A DNA stretch of 64,000 nucleotides from Mycolicibacterium helvum (GCF_010731895.1 NZ_AP022596.1:6336812-6400811), one strand, 5' to 3'. Shown: positions 46,766 to 58,189, counted from the first letter of the stretch. Numbers and translations: made by a program. Notes: a model not told the origin generated them from the letters alone.

Positions 46766-47515
46766 TTGACTGTGAGCGAAAGCAGGCGCGTCGCGTTGGT
46801 AACCGGAGCGACGTCGGGGATAGGGCTGGCCATCGCACGCCGCCTCGCCGCACGCGGATATCGCGTGATCGTGCACTCCCGCTCGTCGACCGAGGCTGGG
46901 ATCGCGTTAGCTGCCGAACTCGGCGATGCTTCCTATGTTCAAGCGGACTTGGCAGACGATGCGGACAGGCAACGGCTCGTCGCTGATTCCATACGCATCG
47001 CTGGGAGTCTCGACGTCCTGGTCAACAACGCCGGCATGAGCGCGGTAATACCGCACTCTGATCTTCAGGCCGCTTCGACGACGGTGTGGCGGGAGTTGTA
47101 CGAGATCAACACGATCGCCCCCTTTCGTCTGGTCGCCGAGGCCGAACCGTATTTGCGCACTTCCGCAAGCAAGGGAAGGCCATCGACGGTCGTCAACATC
47201 AGCTCGCATGCCGGTGTGCGCCCCAAAGGAGCCTCAATCCCGTATTCGGCGAGCAAGGCCGCTCTCATCCACACCACCAAGCTCCTGGCACTCACGCTTG
47301 CCCCCGATATCCGGGTGAACGCGATCGCACCCGGCCTCGTGGATACCCCGATGACCACGGACTGGGCTGATGCGCAAGCACTGTGGCGCGAACGTGCCCC
47401 GATGCGGCGTCCGGCGACTCCGGACGATGTAGCCGATACCGCGCTTTCCCTCATCGAATCCAATTACATGACCGGCGAGATTTTGACCCTCGACGGCGGG
47501 CTCGGCCTCACCTGA
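46766..47515 (+). CDS. Short-chain dehydrogenase/reductase
   Basis: 249 residues from TTG 46766 with GAAGG eight bases upstream; GTG 46772 is an alternative. NAD(P) motif TGATSGIG (~14-21), NNAG (~92), catalytic Ser in VNISSHAG and Y-x-x-x-K in PYSASKAAL. Classical SDR, probably 3-oxoacyl-ACP-reductase-like. Substrate unknown. A truncated TetR start follows, perhaps its former regulator. Confidence 0.9.
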   Translation: MTVSESRRVALVTGATSGIGLAIARRLAARGYRVIVHSRSSTEAGIALAAELGDASYVQADLADDADRQRLVADSIRIAGSLDVLVNNAGMSAVIPHSDLQAASTTVWRELYEINTIAPFRLVAEAEPYLRTSASKGRPSTVVNISSHAGVRPKGASIPYSASKAALIHTTKLLALTLAPDIRVNAIAPGLVDTPMTTDWADAQALWRERAPMRRPATPDDVADTALSLIESNYMTGEILTLDGGLGLT

Positions 47516-47557
47516 CCGATCCGAGCGGGCGGGTACTGGCGTCGGGGCCGCCTGGAC

Positions 47558-47644
47558 GTGAACGACACGATGTCAGACGACAGCAGCCGCGCCGTCAGTG
47601 GGCGCGCAGCCACGGAGGCATTGCTCGACGCCGCAGGTATCTAA
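47558..47644 (+). pseudogene. Truncated TetR-like N-terminus
   Basis: A 28-codon frame from GTG ends SGRAATEALLDAAGI and stop. 'RAATEALLDAAG' is the usual opening of TetR regulators just before the HTH, but the HTH is missing. It lies directly after the dehydrogenase gene. Probably a leftover of a deleted regulator. Confidence 0.4.
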
Positions 47645-47681
47645 CCCAGCGGGTCGCCCACGAACTCATCGGGCAGACGGT

Positions 47682-48197
47682 CTAGCCGACTCCCCGGCTC
47701 AGCCAGCTGACCTCGCCGCCGTCGCCGCCATCGCGGTAGGGCTCCAACGCCTCATCCCAGGCTGTGCCCAGCACGGTGTCCAGTTCGGCCGCCAGCGCGT
47801 CGGCACCCGAGGCCATCATCGAGCGCAGCCGCATCTCGCCGACCATGATGTCGCCGTTGGCGCTCATCGCCCCAGCCCACAGACCCAGCTGCGGGGTATG
47901 GCAGAACCGCTCGCCGTCCACGCCGGCGCTGGGATCCTCGGTGACCTCGAATCGCAGGACCGACCACGAGCGCAGCGCATTGGCCAGCCGGGCGCCGGTG
48001 CCCACGGGACCAGTCCAATTGGTCACCGCACGCAGCTGGCCAGGCATGGCCGGCTGTGGCGTCCACTTCAAATTCGCCCTGGCATTCAGGGTCGACGAAA
48101 GTGCCCACTCGACATGTGGGCACACCGCTGCGGGAGAGGCGTGGATGTACACCACGCCAGTCGTCGCATCGGCGAACTGGTTCGACGCACGCATCAC
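47682..48197 (-). CDS. DUF3145 family protein
   Basis: 171 residues. Matches the actinobacterial DUF3145 pattern closely as I know it (MRASNQFADATTGVVYIHAS, 'CPHVEWALSSTL', 'LRAVTNWTGPVGTGARLANALRSW'). ATG-ATG start; the second Met is as likely. Conserved single-copy protein of unknown function, cytoplasmic. Confidence 0.9.
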   Translation of the reverse strand: MMRASNQFADATTGVVYIHASPAAVCPHVEWALSSTLNARANLKWTPQPAMPGQLRAVTNWTGPVGTGARLANALRSWSVLRFEVTEDPSAGVDGERFCHTPQLGLWAGAMSANGDIMVGEMRLRSMMASGADALAAELDTVLGTAWDEALEPYRDGGDGGEVSWLSRGVG

Positions 48198-48304
48198 CTA
48201 ACTCCTTCGGTTCCACGCAGGGACGTCTTCCCCAACGACCTGGTGTTTCGAAGGATGCAGTTGTTTCGTGCGTGTTTATTGTGCCTTGTGGGGCCCCTGT
48301 TGCG

Positions 48305-49128
48305 CTAGTGCGCTCCGTACACTCTCAGAACTTCATCAGAGACCGCGGGCCAGAGTGACTTGGCCCACTCGTCAAAATCCCGGTCCGTGAGCACTACCAG
48401 CGACAATGCCCGCTCCGGGTCCACCCAGAGGAACGTGCCGGTCTGACCGAAATGACCGAAGGTCCGCGGTGAGTTAGCAAAGCCTGTCCAGTGCGGCGAC
48501 TTCCCGTCGCGGATCTCGAAGCCCAGCCCCCAGTCATTGGGGCGCTGAACCCCAAATCCCGGCAGCACCCCGCTCAGGCCCGGAAACTGCACGCTCGTCG
48601 CGCATTCATGCAGCTGCGCTGACACCGTCCGCGGCGTCAGCAGGTCCTGCGCGAACATCGCCAGGTCAGCCACGGTGGACACCGCTCCGTAGCCGGCCGC
48701 CGCCGCGCCACCGTCCAGCCGCGAAGCAGCCATGCCCAGCGGCTCGAAGACCGCCTCGGTCAGATACTGGCCGAACTCGATGCCCCGCCCGCCTCGATCG
48801 CCTCGGCCAGCACCTGGAATCCGTAGTTCGAGTAAACCCGCCGCTTGCCGGGTTCAGCCATCACCTCGGCGGAATGCATGGACAGCCCCGACGCGTGGGC
48901 CAGCAGATGCCGGACCGTACTGCCCGGCGGACCCGCGGGGGTGTCCAACTCCACCACACCCTCTTCGATGGCCACCTGGGCGGCGCGTGCTGCGAGGGGC
49001 TTGGTCACCGACGCCAGCCGGAACTGCGCAGCGGTGTCGCCGTACTCGGCAATCACTCCGGTGCTGCCCACCACCGCCGCGGCGGCCGGCACGGGCCAGT
49101 CGGCGATCAGGTCGAGTGGCGTGGACAT
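48305..49128 (-). pseudogene. Beta-lactamase-family serine hydrolase, one frameshift
   Basis: Two open frames join into one class C/esterase-like protein. The first (49128 to ~48785) has S-x-x-K in LASVTKPLAA and Y-x-N in VYSNYGFQVL; the second (to 48305) continues 'LGMAASRLDGGAAAAGYGAVST' to the end. They meet within a GGCGGGGC tract, where one base out of place gives 'GIEFGQYLTEAVFEPLG', a perfect bridge. Either a sequence error or a fresh null mutation. Confidence 0.75.
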
Positions 49129-49138
49129 CCAGAGCAGG

Positions 49139-50119
49139 CTACCGGCCCGAACTCGCCGTCCCGAGACCGCGGCGCGCCTGTGCCATCCACTCGTAGACCT
49201 CGGCCCCCTCGTACCCCGACCGCCGCAGCGCTGCCTGCAACACCGCTAGTGCCTCGCGGTAGTGACCTTGACCAAGCAGTACGGCCCCGCGCAGCAGGTC
49301 ATCGACGGCCCCAACGGACTCGAGCTCCCCCAGGTACCTGTCCGCCTCATCGAGATCGCCTCCCGCCAAAGCGATCTGGACCGCGCCCCGCAGCAGCCGG
49401 GGCAGATCAGCCCGGTCGGCCGCCTCGATCGCCGCCCGCACCTCGGCGCGGGCGGTATCCACATCGCCCAGCGCGCAGCGCAATAACGCTTCGCCAGGCT
49501 GGGGCGCGACACCCAAGTCGTGGGCCCTGGCGTAGGCGGCGAACGCGCCGTCGACATCGCCGCGGCGGCGCCGCACCTCACCGAGTTGGTAGTACGCCTC
49601 ACCGGCCACCGCAGTCGACTTACGCGCCAGCGACATCTGCTGCAATACCGCCGACCGTTCGGCCGCCAGGTCGACGTCCTCGCTGAGCACCGCCACGACG
49701 GTTTCCAGGTAGGTCAGCCTCACCAGCGTCGGACTCTCGGGTGCACCGGCAAGCAAGCCGCGTGCCCGGCGGATCCAGCTCTGGCCGATGGCCCACTCAC
49801 CCCGCGACAACCACGCCGAGCCGAGTTCGACTGCCTTCCCCGCCGCCGCATTGGGGTCGGTGCGAGTCAGCCGGACATAGACGAGTTCACCGACCCGCAT
49901 GGCCTCCCGGGAGTGACCAAGCATCGCCGCGGCGAACGCCATCGCATCGAGATCATCGATCGCCAACGGGCCCACGGAACCGGCCCGGGAGAACGCCGCA
50001 TAGCTGGTTTCGAAGTCGCCGCCGCGATAGGCGGCACGGGCCATGACCAGCAGGTCGGTCTGGGTTTCAACTCTCGCGGTAAGCAAGCCTTCACCGTATC
50101 GCCCGACCGACACCGGCAC
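49139..50119 (-). CDS. TPR-repeat protein
   Basis: 326 residues made of helical pairs with TPR-like spacing ([20 protein letters not shown], '[25 protein letters not shown]', '[18 protein letters not shown]'). Probably a scaffold or regulatory protein. Starts may lie at internal ATG codons (e.g. [10 protein letters not shown]). Leftward, downstream of it is the hydrolase gene. Partner unknown. Confidence 0.8.
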   Translation of the reverse strand: MPVSVGRYGEGLLTARVETQTDLLVMARAAYRGGDFETSYAAFSRAGSVGPLAIDDLDAMAFAAAMLGHSREAMRVGELVYVRLTRTDPNAAAGKAVELGSAWLSRGEWAIGQSWIRRARGLLAGAPESPTLVRLTYLETVVAVLSEDVDLAAERSAVLQQMSLARKSTAVAGEAYYQLGEVRRRRGDVDGAFAAYARAHDLGVAPQPGEALLRCALGDVDTARAEVRAAIEAADRADLPRLLRGAVQIALAGGDLDEADRYLGELESVGAVDDLLRGAVLLGQGHYREALAVLQAALRRSGYEGAEVYEWMAQARRGLGTASSGR

Positions 50120-50154
50120 GACCCATTCCGCACCGTCACGCTAATGTTTGGCCC

Positions 50155-51240
50155 ATGAGTCAGACAGTGCGCGGTGTGATTTCTCGGTCTAAGAAGCAGC
50201 CGGTTGAGTTGGTCGACATCGTCATTCCCGATCCTGGGCCTGGTGAGGTGGTGGTCACGGTGATGGCGTGCGGTGTGTGTCATACCGATCTGACTTATCG
50301 CGAGGGCGGTATCAACGACGAGTATCCGTTCCTGCTGGGCCATGAGGCCGCGGGCACGGTGGAGTCGATTGGTGCCGGCGTGACCAATGTCGTGCCGGGT
50401 GATTTCGTGATCCTGAATTGGCGTGCGGTGTGTGGTCAGTGCCGGGCGTGTAAGCGTGGCCGCCCGTGGTACTGCTTCGATACCCATAACGCCACCCAGA
50501 AGATGACGTTGACCGACGGCACCGAGCTGACGCCGGCCCTGGGTATCGGTGCGTTCGCCGATAAGACCCTGGTCCATGAGGGGCAGTGCACCAAGGTTGA
50601 TCCGCAGGCTGACCCCGCGGTGGCGGGGTTGTTGGGCTGTGGGGTGATGGCCGGGCTGGGTGCGGCGGTCAACACCGGTGCCATTGGCCGCGACGACACT
50701 GTCGCGGTGATCGGCTGTGGTGGGGTCGGGGACGCCGCGATCGCCGGGGCCGCTCTGGTGGGTGCACGCACGATCATCGCGGTGGACACCGACAACACCA
50801 AACTGGCCTGGGCCCGTGAGTTCGGGGCCACCCACACCGTCAACGCCCGCGAGCTCGACGCGGTGGAGACCATCCAGGATCTGACCGACGGGTTCGGCGC
50901 CGATGTGGTGATCGACGCCGTCGGGCGCCCGGAGACCTGGAAGCAGGCGTTCTACGCCCGCGACCTTGCCGGAACCGTTGTCCTGGTGGGTGTTCCAACC
51001 CCGGACATGCGCCTGGACATGCCGTTGGTGGATTTCTTCTCCCGCGGCGGATCACTGAAGTCCTCCTGGTACGGCGACTGCCTACCCGAACGGGACTTCC
51101 CCACCCTGATCAGCCTCTACCGCCAGGGCCGCCTCCCGCTAGAGAAGTTCGTCTCCGAACGCATCGGCCTGGACGCCATCGAAGACGCCTTCCACAAGAT
51201 GCACACCGGCGAAGTCCTGCGCTCAGTAGTTGTTCTCTGA
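50155..51240 (+). CDS. mscR: S-(hydroxymethyl)mycothiol dehydrogenase
   Basis: 361 residues. Zinc/NAD-dependent MDR enzyme that removes formaldehyde as its mycothiol adduct and reduces S-nitrosomycothiol. Catalytic zinc Cys in [13 protein letters not shown] (~39), structural zinc cluster [18 protein letters not shown] loop [13 protein letters not shown]. Matches Rv2259. Overlaps the metallo-beta-lactamase gene by one base. Confidence 0.94.
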   Translation: MSQTVRGVISRSKKQPVELVDIVIPDPGPGEVVVTVMACGVCHTDLTYREGGINDEYPFLLGHEAAGTVESIGAGVTNVVPGDFVILNWRAVCGQCRACKRGRPWYCFDTHNATQKMTLTDGTELTPALGIGAFADKTLVHEGQCTKVDPQADPAVAGLLGCGVMAGLGAAVNTGAIGRDDTVAVIGCGGVGDAAIAGAALVGARTIIAVDTDNTKLAWAREFGATHTVNARELDAVETIQDLTDGFGADVVIDAVGRPETWKQAFYARDLAGTVVLVGVPTPDMRLDMPLVDFFSRGGSLKSSWYGDCLPERDFPTLISLYRQGRLPLEKFVSERIGLDAIEDAFHKMHTGEVLRSVVVL

Positions 51241-51863
51241 TGGCCGGCATCGAGCGGGTCGTCACCAGCGGCACCTTCGAACTCGATGGTGGCAGTTGGG
51301 AAGTCGACAACAACATCTGGATCGTCGGTGACGACTCCGAGGTGATCGTCATCGACGCCGCCCACAATGCCAAAGCCATCGAGGACGCCGTCGGCAACCG
51401 GCACGTCGTCGCGGTGGTATGCACCCACGGCCACAATGACCACATCACCGTCGCACCGCAGCTGTCCGCCGACCTCGACGCCCCCGTACTACTGAACCCG
51501 GCCGACGAAATGCTGTGGCGAATGACGCACGGCGACAAACAGTTCCACACCGTCGAGGACGGCCAGGTACTCAAAGCCGACGGCATCGAGCTGCACGCCA
51601 TCGCCACTCCCGGACACTCCCCCGGCTCCACCTGCCTATACGCCCCAGCGCTGGGCGCGGTCTTCTCCGGCGACACCCTGTTCCAGGGCGGCCCCGGCGC
51701 GACCGGCCGCTCGTTCTCCGACTTCCCCACCATCCTCGGGTCGATCAAGGACAAGCTGGGCAAACTGCCCGCCGACACCGTCGTCTACACCGGCCACGGC
51801 GACACCACCCGCATCGGCGACGAACTGGTCAACTACGACGACTGGGTAGCCAAGGGCAGTTAG
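51240..51863 (+). CDS. MBL-fold hydrolase downstream of mscR (Rv2260-like)
   Basis: 207 residues. Metal motif THGHNDH (~61-67) and ATPGHSPGSTC, then the C-terminal His in YTGHGDTT, as in glyoxalase II-like hydrolases. In the mscR operon it plausibly hydrolyses S-formylmycothiol, finishing formaldehyde detoxification; that role is inferred from context. Confidence 0.9.
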   Translation: MAGIERVVTSGTFELDGGSWEVDNNIWIVGDDSEVIVIDAAHNAKAIEDAVGNRHVVAVVCTHGHNDHITVAPQLSADLDAPVLLNPADEMLWRMTHGDKQFHTVEDGQVLKADGIELHAIATPGHSPGSTCLYAPALGAVFSGDTLFQGGPGATGRSFSDFPTILGSIKDKLGKLPADTVVYTGHGDTTRIGDELVNYDDWVAKGS

Positions 51864-53022
51864 GGCTGGGGCGCCGTCGTGGTACTGCGCGGATCGACCA
51901 GAATCTTGGCGTGCCGCTCCGGATCGCCCAACGCCTCGAACGCCGCCGCCACTCCGTCGAGCCCGACCTTACCGGTGACCAACGCCGACGCATCGAGCGC
52001 GCCGTCGGCCAGCATGTACAGGGTGTCGCGGAATTCCAGTGGGGTGTAGGCGAACACGAAGCGCATGTCGATCTCCTTGCCGAGCGCCATCGCAGGGCGC
52101 AGCTGGTCGGATCCCATGCAGACGCCGACGACGACGACTCGTGAGTTCAGCGGCGCCGCCGCGACGATCCCGTCGATCATTCCCGGCACGCCAACGCACT
52201 CAAAGATGATCGGCCGCTTGGGGCCTGCGGCTCCGAGTGCATCGACTGCGCGATAGATGTGCGACCAGCCGGGCAGCTTGCGCAGCTTCTCCATCGACCC
52301 GAGCCCGAGTTCGGCGAGCCCGGAGAAATCGGTCACCACGCCCTTGCCGGCCGCCTTCTCATAGGGCGAATCCACCGCGGGATCGACCACAACGTCGGCA
52401 CCACACCGCGTGGCCAGCGCCCGCCGACCAGGTGAGAAGTCGCTGGCCACAATAGTTGCGACGCCAAGGGCCTTGAGATGGCAGATGACCGCCAGTCCGA
52501 CGGGCCCACAGCCGATCACGATCGCGGTATCGCGCTTCTTGATCTCGCTGCGGCGCACCGCGTGCAGGGCAACGGCCATCGGCTCGGTCAGCGCCGCGGT
52601 ATCCAGCGATAGTCCGTTGGGCACCGGAAACGTCATTGCCGCTTCCACGAGCACCTGCTCGGCGTATCCGCCCGGCGCCAGCGGCGACAGGCCGGTCATC
52701 TGCACCGCCCCGGCCAGGCGCACCATCGGGAAGGACACCACCCTGGTGCCAACCTTGAACTCCTTGGCGGTCTTTCGGCCGCGTTCGGCCACCTCCCGGA
52801 GAACTCGTGGCCCATCACGGTCGGCGTACCGGCCCGCATCCCGTCCCGGTAGCCGACCTCGTCGAAGACCTCCGCCAGTTCGTCGGCGTGGTCCTTGGCG
52901 TGCAGATCCGATCCGCAGATCCCGCAACTGGCGACATTGAGCACCAGCTGGCCCTGGCCGGGCTCCGGCGCGGGCAGGTCGATCACCGATAGGGTCCCGT
53001 GCACACAACTGACAGCCTTCAC
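51860..53022 (-). pseudogene. Zinc-type alcohol dehydrogenase, one frameshift
   Basis: N-terminal part from 53022 (MKAVSCVHGTL) carries zinc ligands GICGSDLHAKDH and TVMGHEFSG; the remainder continues in another frame (GTRVVSFPMVRLAG ... VIGCGPVGLAVI). They meet near 52800 in TTCTCCGGGAGG, where one missing base would restore FSGEVAERG. As one gene it has 380-odd residues, normal for the MDR family. Convergent with the MBL gene. Confidence 0.75.
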
Positions 53023-53042
53023 GTATGCCGAGTGTAGACGCC

Positions 53043-53745
53043 CTATTCGCCGAGGATCCTGCGTTTCTCTGCGTCGAACTCCGCCTGCGTCAATGCCCCT
53101 GAATCACGCAGGGCAGCCAGGGTTTTCAGCTGGTCGAGGCGCACACCCTGGTCCGTGGGGGTGGGGATCGAGCGGAGGATCCGGCACCAGCGCCACCGTT
53201 CGGTCGCTGCCGCCCCGCTTGCGCAGGAACAACGACACGATCAGGTCGACCAACCCCAACCCGAACACCGCGGCGAAGATCCAGTGCAAATAGTCGTGGC
53301 CGCCGTCCTTGCCGAAGGCGAGCCGCGGATTGATGTAGCCGCCCACCTGGCCCTCGGTGCGGATCTGGTAGGTGCCGGCCACGGGGATCTCGACGGTCCA
53401 GATCCGGATGTGAGTGTCACTGTTGATAGTCGTTAGAGTGCCGTGGTTTTCGGTCAGCACCGGATCGGCAACACCGTCGGGCGGAATGATGCTCAGCCGC
53501 AGCGGCGGCATCGGAAACCCGCTCGACGGAGAACCCGTCACCGAGGTGTGGAAGCTGATCTGCGCTTGCCCGGCGGGTAGCTGAACCTGACCCGAGCCAG
53601 GGATGGGCACCTCGCCGTAGGCGTCGAACTCGTCGAGCACGAAGGCGTTCAGAATCATCACGATGATGAAGCCGACACCGCCGACCACCATCATGAGAAT
53701 TCCGGAGATCGTCAGGACGCGGGAGACAGTTCTGACGCCGGCCAT
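53043..53745 (-). pseudogene. Membrane protein with C-terminal SHOCT domain, one frameshift
   Basis: N-terminal TM helix (LTISGILMMVVGGVGFIIVM), a beta-rich extracytoplasmic part, a second TM (DYLHWIFAAVFGLGLVDLIVS is split here only by naming) near residue 175, then a frameshift near 53170. In the correct frame the tail reads DQLKTLAALRDSGALTQAEF ending RRILGE, a clear SHOCT oligomerisation motif, stop at 53043. The raw frame instead runs into proline-rich nonsense. Function unknown. Confidence 0.7.
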
Positions 53746-54001
53746 GGCCGAGAGTGTGTCACGCCGGGCGTTGTGCCGCGGCGCCTATCAGCCACGTCGA
53801 TAGCCCGGTTCACAGTCCGTTGACAAACCGGTCACGCGGTAGGTCCACCAACCTGCAGATCAGCGGGCGCTCGCACGGCCGCGACAAGCCAACCGCGCCG
53901 CCCGGGTTTCGACTATCCGAACAGCTCACCGGCGTGAGTTATCCGACGAATCAGCGGACAGCGACTAGCGTCAACCTCCTACCGACAAACGGGAGGTTGT
54001 C

Positions 54002-54241
54002 ATGTCCAGAGAGGAAGTCGCCAAGCCCGCCGGCGGTGCGGTGCGGCGTTTCGCTCTGCGCTACTGGCTGGCCATCACGCTGGTGGTGCTCGCGGCGATA
54101 TTCATCGCCCAGAACCGGGAGCGCCCACGGGTGCACATCCTATGGATCACCGTCGAGTCGCCGATGTGGCTGTTGTTGACCGCGATGCTGGTCGTGGGAA
54201 TCGCGGTGGGGCTGTTGCTGCACCGCCGCCGCAAGAACTGA
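54002..54241 (+). CDS. LapA-domain (DUF1049) small membrane protein
   Basis: 79 residues with two TM helices (YWLAITLVVLAAIFIAQ and MWLLLTAMLVVGIAVGLLL) and 'NRERPRVHILW' between, the LapA/DUF1049 pattern. GGGAGG upstream of the ATG. The 256 bp before it (53746-54001) show no gene. Next gene starts two bases later, so a small operon. Confidence 0.85.
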   Translation: MSREEVAKPAGGAVRRFALRYWLAITLVVLAAIFIAQNRERPRVHILWITVESPMWLLLTAMLVVGIAVGLLLHRRRKN

Positions 54242-54242
54242 C

Positions 54243-55355
54243 GTGCGCGAGTCCAGCATCGTGGTGCGTCCAGTGCCGACGGACAGCCACATCTACACTG
54301 AGTCCACCCGACTGCAGGCAGCTGGATTGCGCTCTGCCACAAAGCTTTTCGAAGAGGCAGCGCGCAACGTCGCCATCCCCAGGGCGCCGCAGCCCATCGC
54401 CATCGCCGACTACGGTGCGGCAATCGGCTACAACTCGCTACTGCCGATCGGCGCGGCCATTGCCGCCATCCGCAAGCGCACCCGCTCCGATCACGCGATC
54501 CTGGTGGCGCACACCGATGTCCCCGGCAACGACTTCACCGCGCTGTTCTCCACCCTGGCCGACGACCAGGACAGCTACCTCAAGAAGGACTCTGCCACCT
54601 ACGCCTCGGTAGTGGGGCGTTCGTTTTACACCCAGATCCTGCCCTCGGACAGCATCGCGCTGGGCTGGAGTTCATGGGCCATCCACTGGCTGCGCCGAGT
54701 GCCGATGCCGATCCCCGATCACGTGGAGATCTCCCACAGCAGAGACGAAGAAGCCCGCCGTGCCTACGCCCGCCAGGCCGCCGCGGACTGGCGTGACTTC
54801 GTCGCCTTCCGCGGCCGCGAGCTGGCGCCCGGGAGCCGGCTGGTGGTGCTGACCGTCGGCTTGGAACCTGACGGCAGTTCGGGATTCACGACAGCGTTCG
54901 ACGCGATCATGTCGGCGCTGGCCCAGTTCGTCGACGACGGCATCATCACCGCCGACGAGGTGCGCCGGATGTCGATACCGTCGACTGGCCGCGACGAGAA
55001 GGACTTCCGGGCGCCGTTCGCGCCGTCGGGACGATTCGAGGGCCTCGAGATCGAGCACCTGGAGATGATGGACGGCGAAGACCGGTTCTGGTCGCAGTTC
55101 CAGAGCGACAAAGACGACCGGGCCTTCGGCGCGAATTGGGCTGAGTTCCTTCGTACTTCGATGTTTCCCATCCTGGCTGCCGCGGTGGACGACGACGCCG
55201 ATGCCGATCACGACCGGGATCACACCGGCACGCGGCGTCGAGAATTCGTCCAACAACTGGAAGCTTCCGTCGCAGCGCAGCTGGCCGCGGCACCCGCACC
55301 GATGTCCATCCCGCTGGCCATGGTGGTCCTGGCCAAGCGGCGCCGCTCAGCCTGA
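54243..55355 (+). CDS. SABATH-type carboxyl methyltransferase
   Basis: 370 residues, GTG start. Pattern of the salicylate/jasmonate methyltransferase family (Methyltransf_7): IADYGAAIGYNSLLPIGAAI for SAM, HTDVPGNDFTALFSTL, 'SFYTQILPSDSIALGWSSWAIHWL'. SAM-dependent methylation of small carboxylic acids; natural substrate in mycobacteria unknown to me. Directly downstream of the LapA gene. Confidence 0.8.
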   Translation: MRESSIVVRPVPTDSHIYTESTRLQAAGLRSATKLFEEAARNVAIPRAPQPIAIADYGAAIGYNSLLPIGAAIAAIRKRTRSDHAILVAHTDVPGNDFTALFSTLADDQDSYLKKDSATYASVVGRSFYTQILPSDSIALGWSSWAIHWLRRVPMPIPDHVEISHSRDEEARRAYARQAAADWRDFVAFRGRELAPGSRLVVLTVGLEPDGSSGFTTAFDAIMSALAQFVDDGIITADEVRRMSIPSTGRDEKDFRAPFAPSGRFEGLEIEHLEMMDGEDRFWSQFQSDKDDRAFGANWAEFLRTSMFPILAAAVDDDADADHDRDHTGTRRREFVQQLEASVAAQLAAAPAPMSIPLAMVVLAKRRRSA

Positions 55356-57028
55356 CGGTGGCTGCACGACGATCTGCGGCAACCCGGGAATCGTGGGGAT
55401 CGGCGGAATCGTCGGGATGAACCGCGGCTGCTGCGTCGATGGCGCGACAGTCTGGGTCTCGGTCACCGGCGGTGGCGTCGAGACCTCGGTGGTGACGACG
55501 GTCGTCGTCTGCGTCTCGGTGACCGGTGGCGGCGGCGGCGCCTCGGTGGTGACCGGCGGCGCTTGCACGATCTGGGTTTGGATCACCGGCGCCGGCGTCT
55601 GCTGCGCCGACGACGGGGGCATCACTCGGCGCAGCGGACGCCGGCGCGGCCTGCGGGGTGGAAGTGATGCTTGGCGTGGGCGTGACGGGAGCGACGCTGC
55701 TCTCGGCAGTGAGCGCCACCGCTGTTCCGGCACCGGCCAGGACGATCACCCCCCAGGGCGGCGGCCACCACCGGCATCGGGCGCCGATACCAGGCCGGCG
55801 CGCGTTGCTTGGCACTGGCGGGGCCGACGGGATCGGGTTCGAAATCCAGCACGGGGCGGGCAATGGGCCCGACGGGTTCCGGTACCGGCATCGGCTCGGC
55901 CAGCGGTGCCAGGTCCGGCACGTCGGGCGCCGCGGACCAGGCCAGTGCGACGCCGGTCGCCGCGGCTTGTTCGATCGGTGCGACCGGCGCCGCGAGCGCG
56001 ACCGGGGCCGGCGCCATTGCGGTGGCACTCTCGTCGGCCGGTCCCCGCGCGGCGCGCAGCGCGCCACCGATCGCGGCGGTGAAGCCAGGGCGCGGGGTGC
56101 TGATCACCGGAACACGCAGGTGTTCGGACAGTGTCGTGGTGATCACCGGGGTGGCGGCGGCTCCGCCGATCGAGGCCACCGCGGCGAGGTCAGCGGGCCG
56201 TACTCCGGCGCGTTCCATGGTGTCCTGCAGCACGGCGACGAAGTCGGAGAGTGCACGGCCTATCGCGTCGTCGAGCTCGGTGCGCGTGAGCCGGACGTCG
56301 CCTCGGAAGTTCGGCAGCTCGGCGGGCAAGGCGGTGACCGTGACGGTCGACAGCCGCTCCTTGGCCGCCCTGCACTGGGCCCGCAGCCGGGTCAACGACC
56401 CGATCGCCGAGGTGCCGGTGACGTCGAGCGTTCCGCCGGCCGACAGCTCTGCGACCACGTGGGCCAGCAGGCCCCGATCGATCAGGTCACCGGAGAAGTC
56501 ATAGTGGCGCAGGGTCGGCCCGATAGGCGTGAGGCCGTCCACCAAAGTGACCGACGTCCCGCTGCCGCCGAAATCGCAGAGGGCGACCACGCCGCGGGTC
56601 GGCAGCCCGGGGTTGGCGGCCAGCGCGGTCAGCGCTGCGGTGGTGTCCGGCATCATCAGCGGTCCGTCGGCCGCCCACTCGGGGATCTGGCGGATCGCCG
56701 CGCGCAGCGCCTCGACGGCCGAGGGCCGCCAGTGTGCGGGGTAAGTGATCGCGGCGGCCGGCGGCAGTGGCCGGCCCGACGTGGCGGCGTACGCGAGTGA
56801 CCGCAACGATTCGGCCAGCAACGTCGCAGCGTGATGTACCGAGCCATCGGATGCCACGATGCCGACCGGGTCACCGACGCGGTCGACGAAATCACTGATC
56901 GCGATGCCGCCGGGCAGCGTGACCACCGGGGGGCGGGTGACGGAGTTATCGGCGGTGACCGCGGCCAATGTTGTTGCACCGACCGACAGGCCGACCGCTG
57001 GCCTCGTTGGGTCTGTCATGTCGTCCAA
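55347..57028 (-). pseudogene. Hsp70/actin-like ATPase with proline-rich tail, two frameshifts (Rv2264c-like)
   Basis: From 57028 the actin-like ATPase fold is seen (VGLSVGATTLAAVTADNS, 'VVALCDFGGSGTSVTLVDG', 'VASIGGAAATPVI'). Near 55755 the frame moves to a TM segment (VIVLAGAGTAVALTAESS), and near 55625 to the tail (APVIQTQIVQAPPVTTEAPP ... LPQIVVQPPSG). Joined, it is a membrane-anchored DnaK-like protein with an exported Pro/Thr-rich end. Both shifts lie in G/C runs, so sequence errors are likely. Confidence 0.7.
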
Positions 57029-57119
57029 TCCGGGCTGCCCCAGCCTGAACAGCAGGCATGCGGGTGGCCCCGTACTTCGGATTCACCAAAGATGTCGGGG
57101 CGGGCGGACCGGACGTTAC

Positions 57120-58189
57120 TCAGCGAATCGTGCCACGCCCCGGGATCAGGGGCAGTTCCAGCGGTGTGACCCAGCCCGGAGGCAGGTCGTTGACGGCCGG
57201 CACCGCGTTGAGCGCGCGGAGTCCGGTCGACAGACAGCCCGCGGTCGCGGCGTCGCGCCCGGAACCGTCTGTGAACCTAAACGCCGTCTCTTGGAAGATG
57301 CTGGGGGTGCCCTGGATATCGACTCGGTAGACGTCGTCCTGGGTGCCCGACGGCCAGTCCGGCGCGGCGTCCTGACCGATTCGGTTGACGTGTTCCAGCT
57401 GGATCCGGGTCTCCCCCTGGTAGACGCCGTTGATGGTGAACCGGACCGCGGCGACGTTGCCGGCCGGGATGACGCCCTTGACGGTCTTACGTTCGGTGGG
57501 GGTCACCCACTTCTCCCAGGTGGTGGTGATCTCGTCGAGCTCGATGCCGGCGGCGTAGGCGATCATCGGCACCGTCGCGCCCCAGGCGAACACCAGGATG
57601 TCGGAGTTCTCCAGTAACGGCTTGAACTCGGGCTCGCGGCCGATACCCATCTCGAACTCGTAGTCGCCCTCGTAGTTCGTGTAGTCCAGTAGCTCCGAGG
57701 CACGGACCAGACGCACCTGGGAGGTCAGACCCATCAGCGTCATCGGGAACAGGTCGTTGGCGAAGCCGGGATCGATCCCGGTGGTGAAGCACGACGACTG
57801 ACCGGCCTCGCAGGCCTGGGCGATCGGGTCGATCCAATTCGGCGGATTCAGATGCATCTTCGGCCACACCCACGGCGTCATGGCCGTCGAGCACACGTCG
57901 ATACCGGCCCGCAGGAACCGTGAAATCAGGTCGATGTTGGCATCCGCGTGCGCCGCGGTCGGCCCGTAATGCACCAGCGCATCGGGCTTCAACGCGATCA
58001 ACGCGTCGACGTCATCGGTGGCCGCAAGGCCGATTTCGGGGAGGTCGCAGATCGTTCCGACATCGACACCGACCTTGGCGGGTTGCTGACACCGACCCCG
58101 ACCAGCTCGAACTCGGGGTGCGCCAGGACTTCGGGAATGACCATCCGGCCGACAAAACCAGTACCCCAGATCACAATTCGCTTCGCCAT
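57120..58189 (-). pseudogene. Dihydrodipicolinate-reductase-like NAD(P) enzyme, one frameshift
   Basis: Starts MAKRIVIWGTGFVGRMVI with Rossmann motif GTGFVG and breaks near 58080; the other frame resumes KVGVDVGTICDLPEIGLAAT and runs to 57120. One added base in AACCCGCCAAGG gives 'SNPAKVGVDVG'. About 356 residues when joined, like mycobacterial DapB-related amine/opine-type dehydrogenases of unknown substrate. Adjacent MarR gene likely regulates it. Confidence 0.72.
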
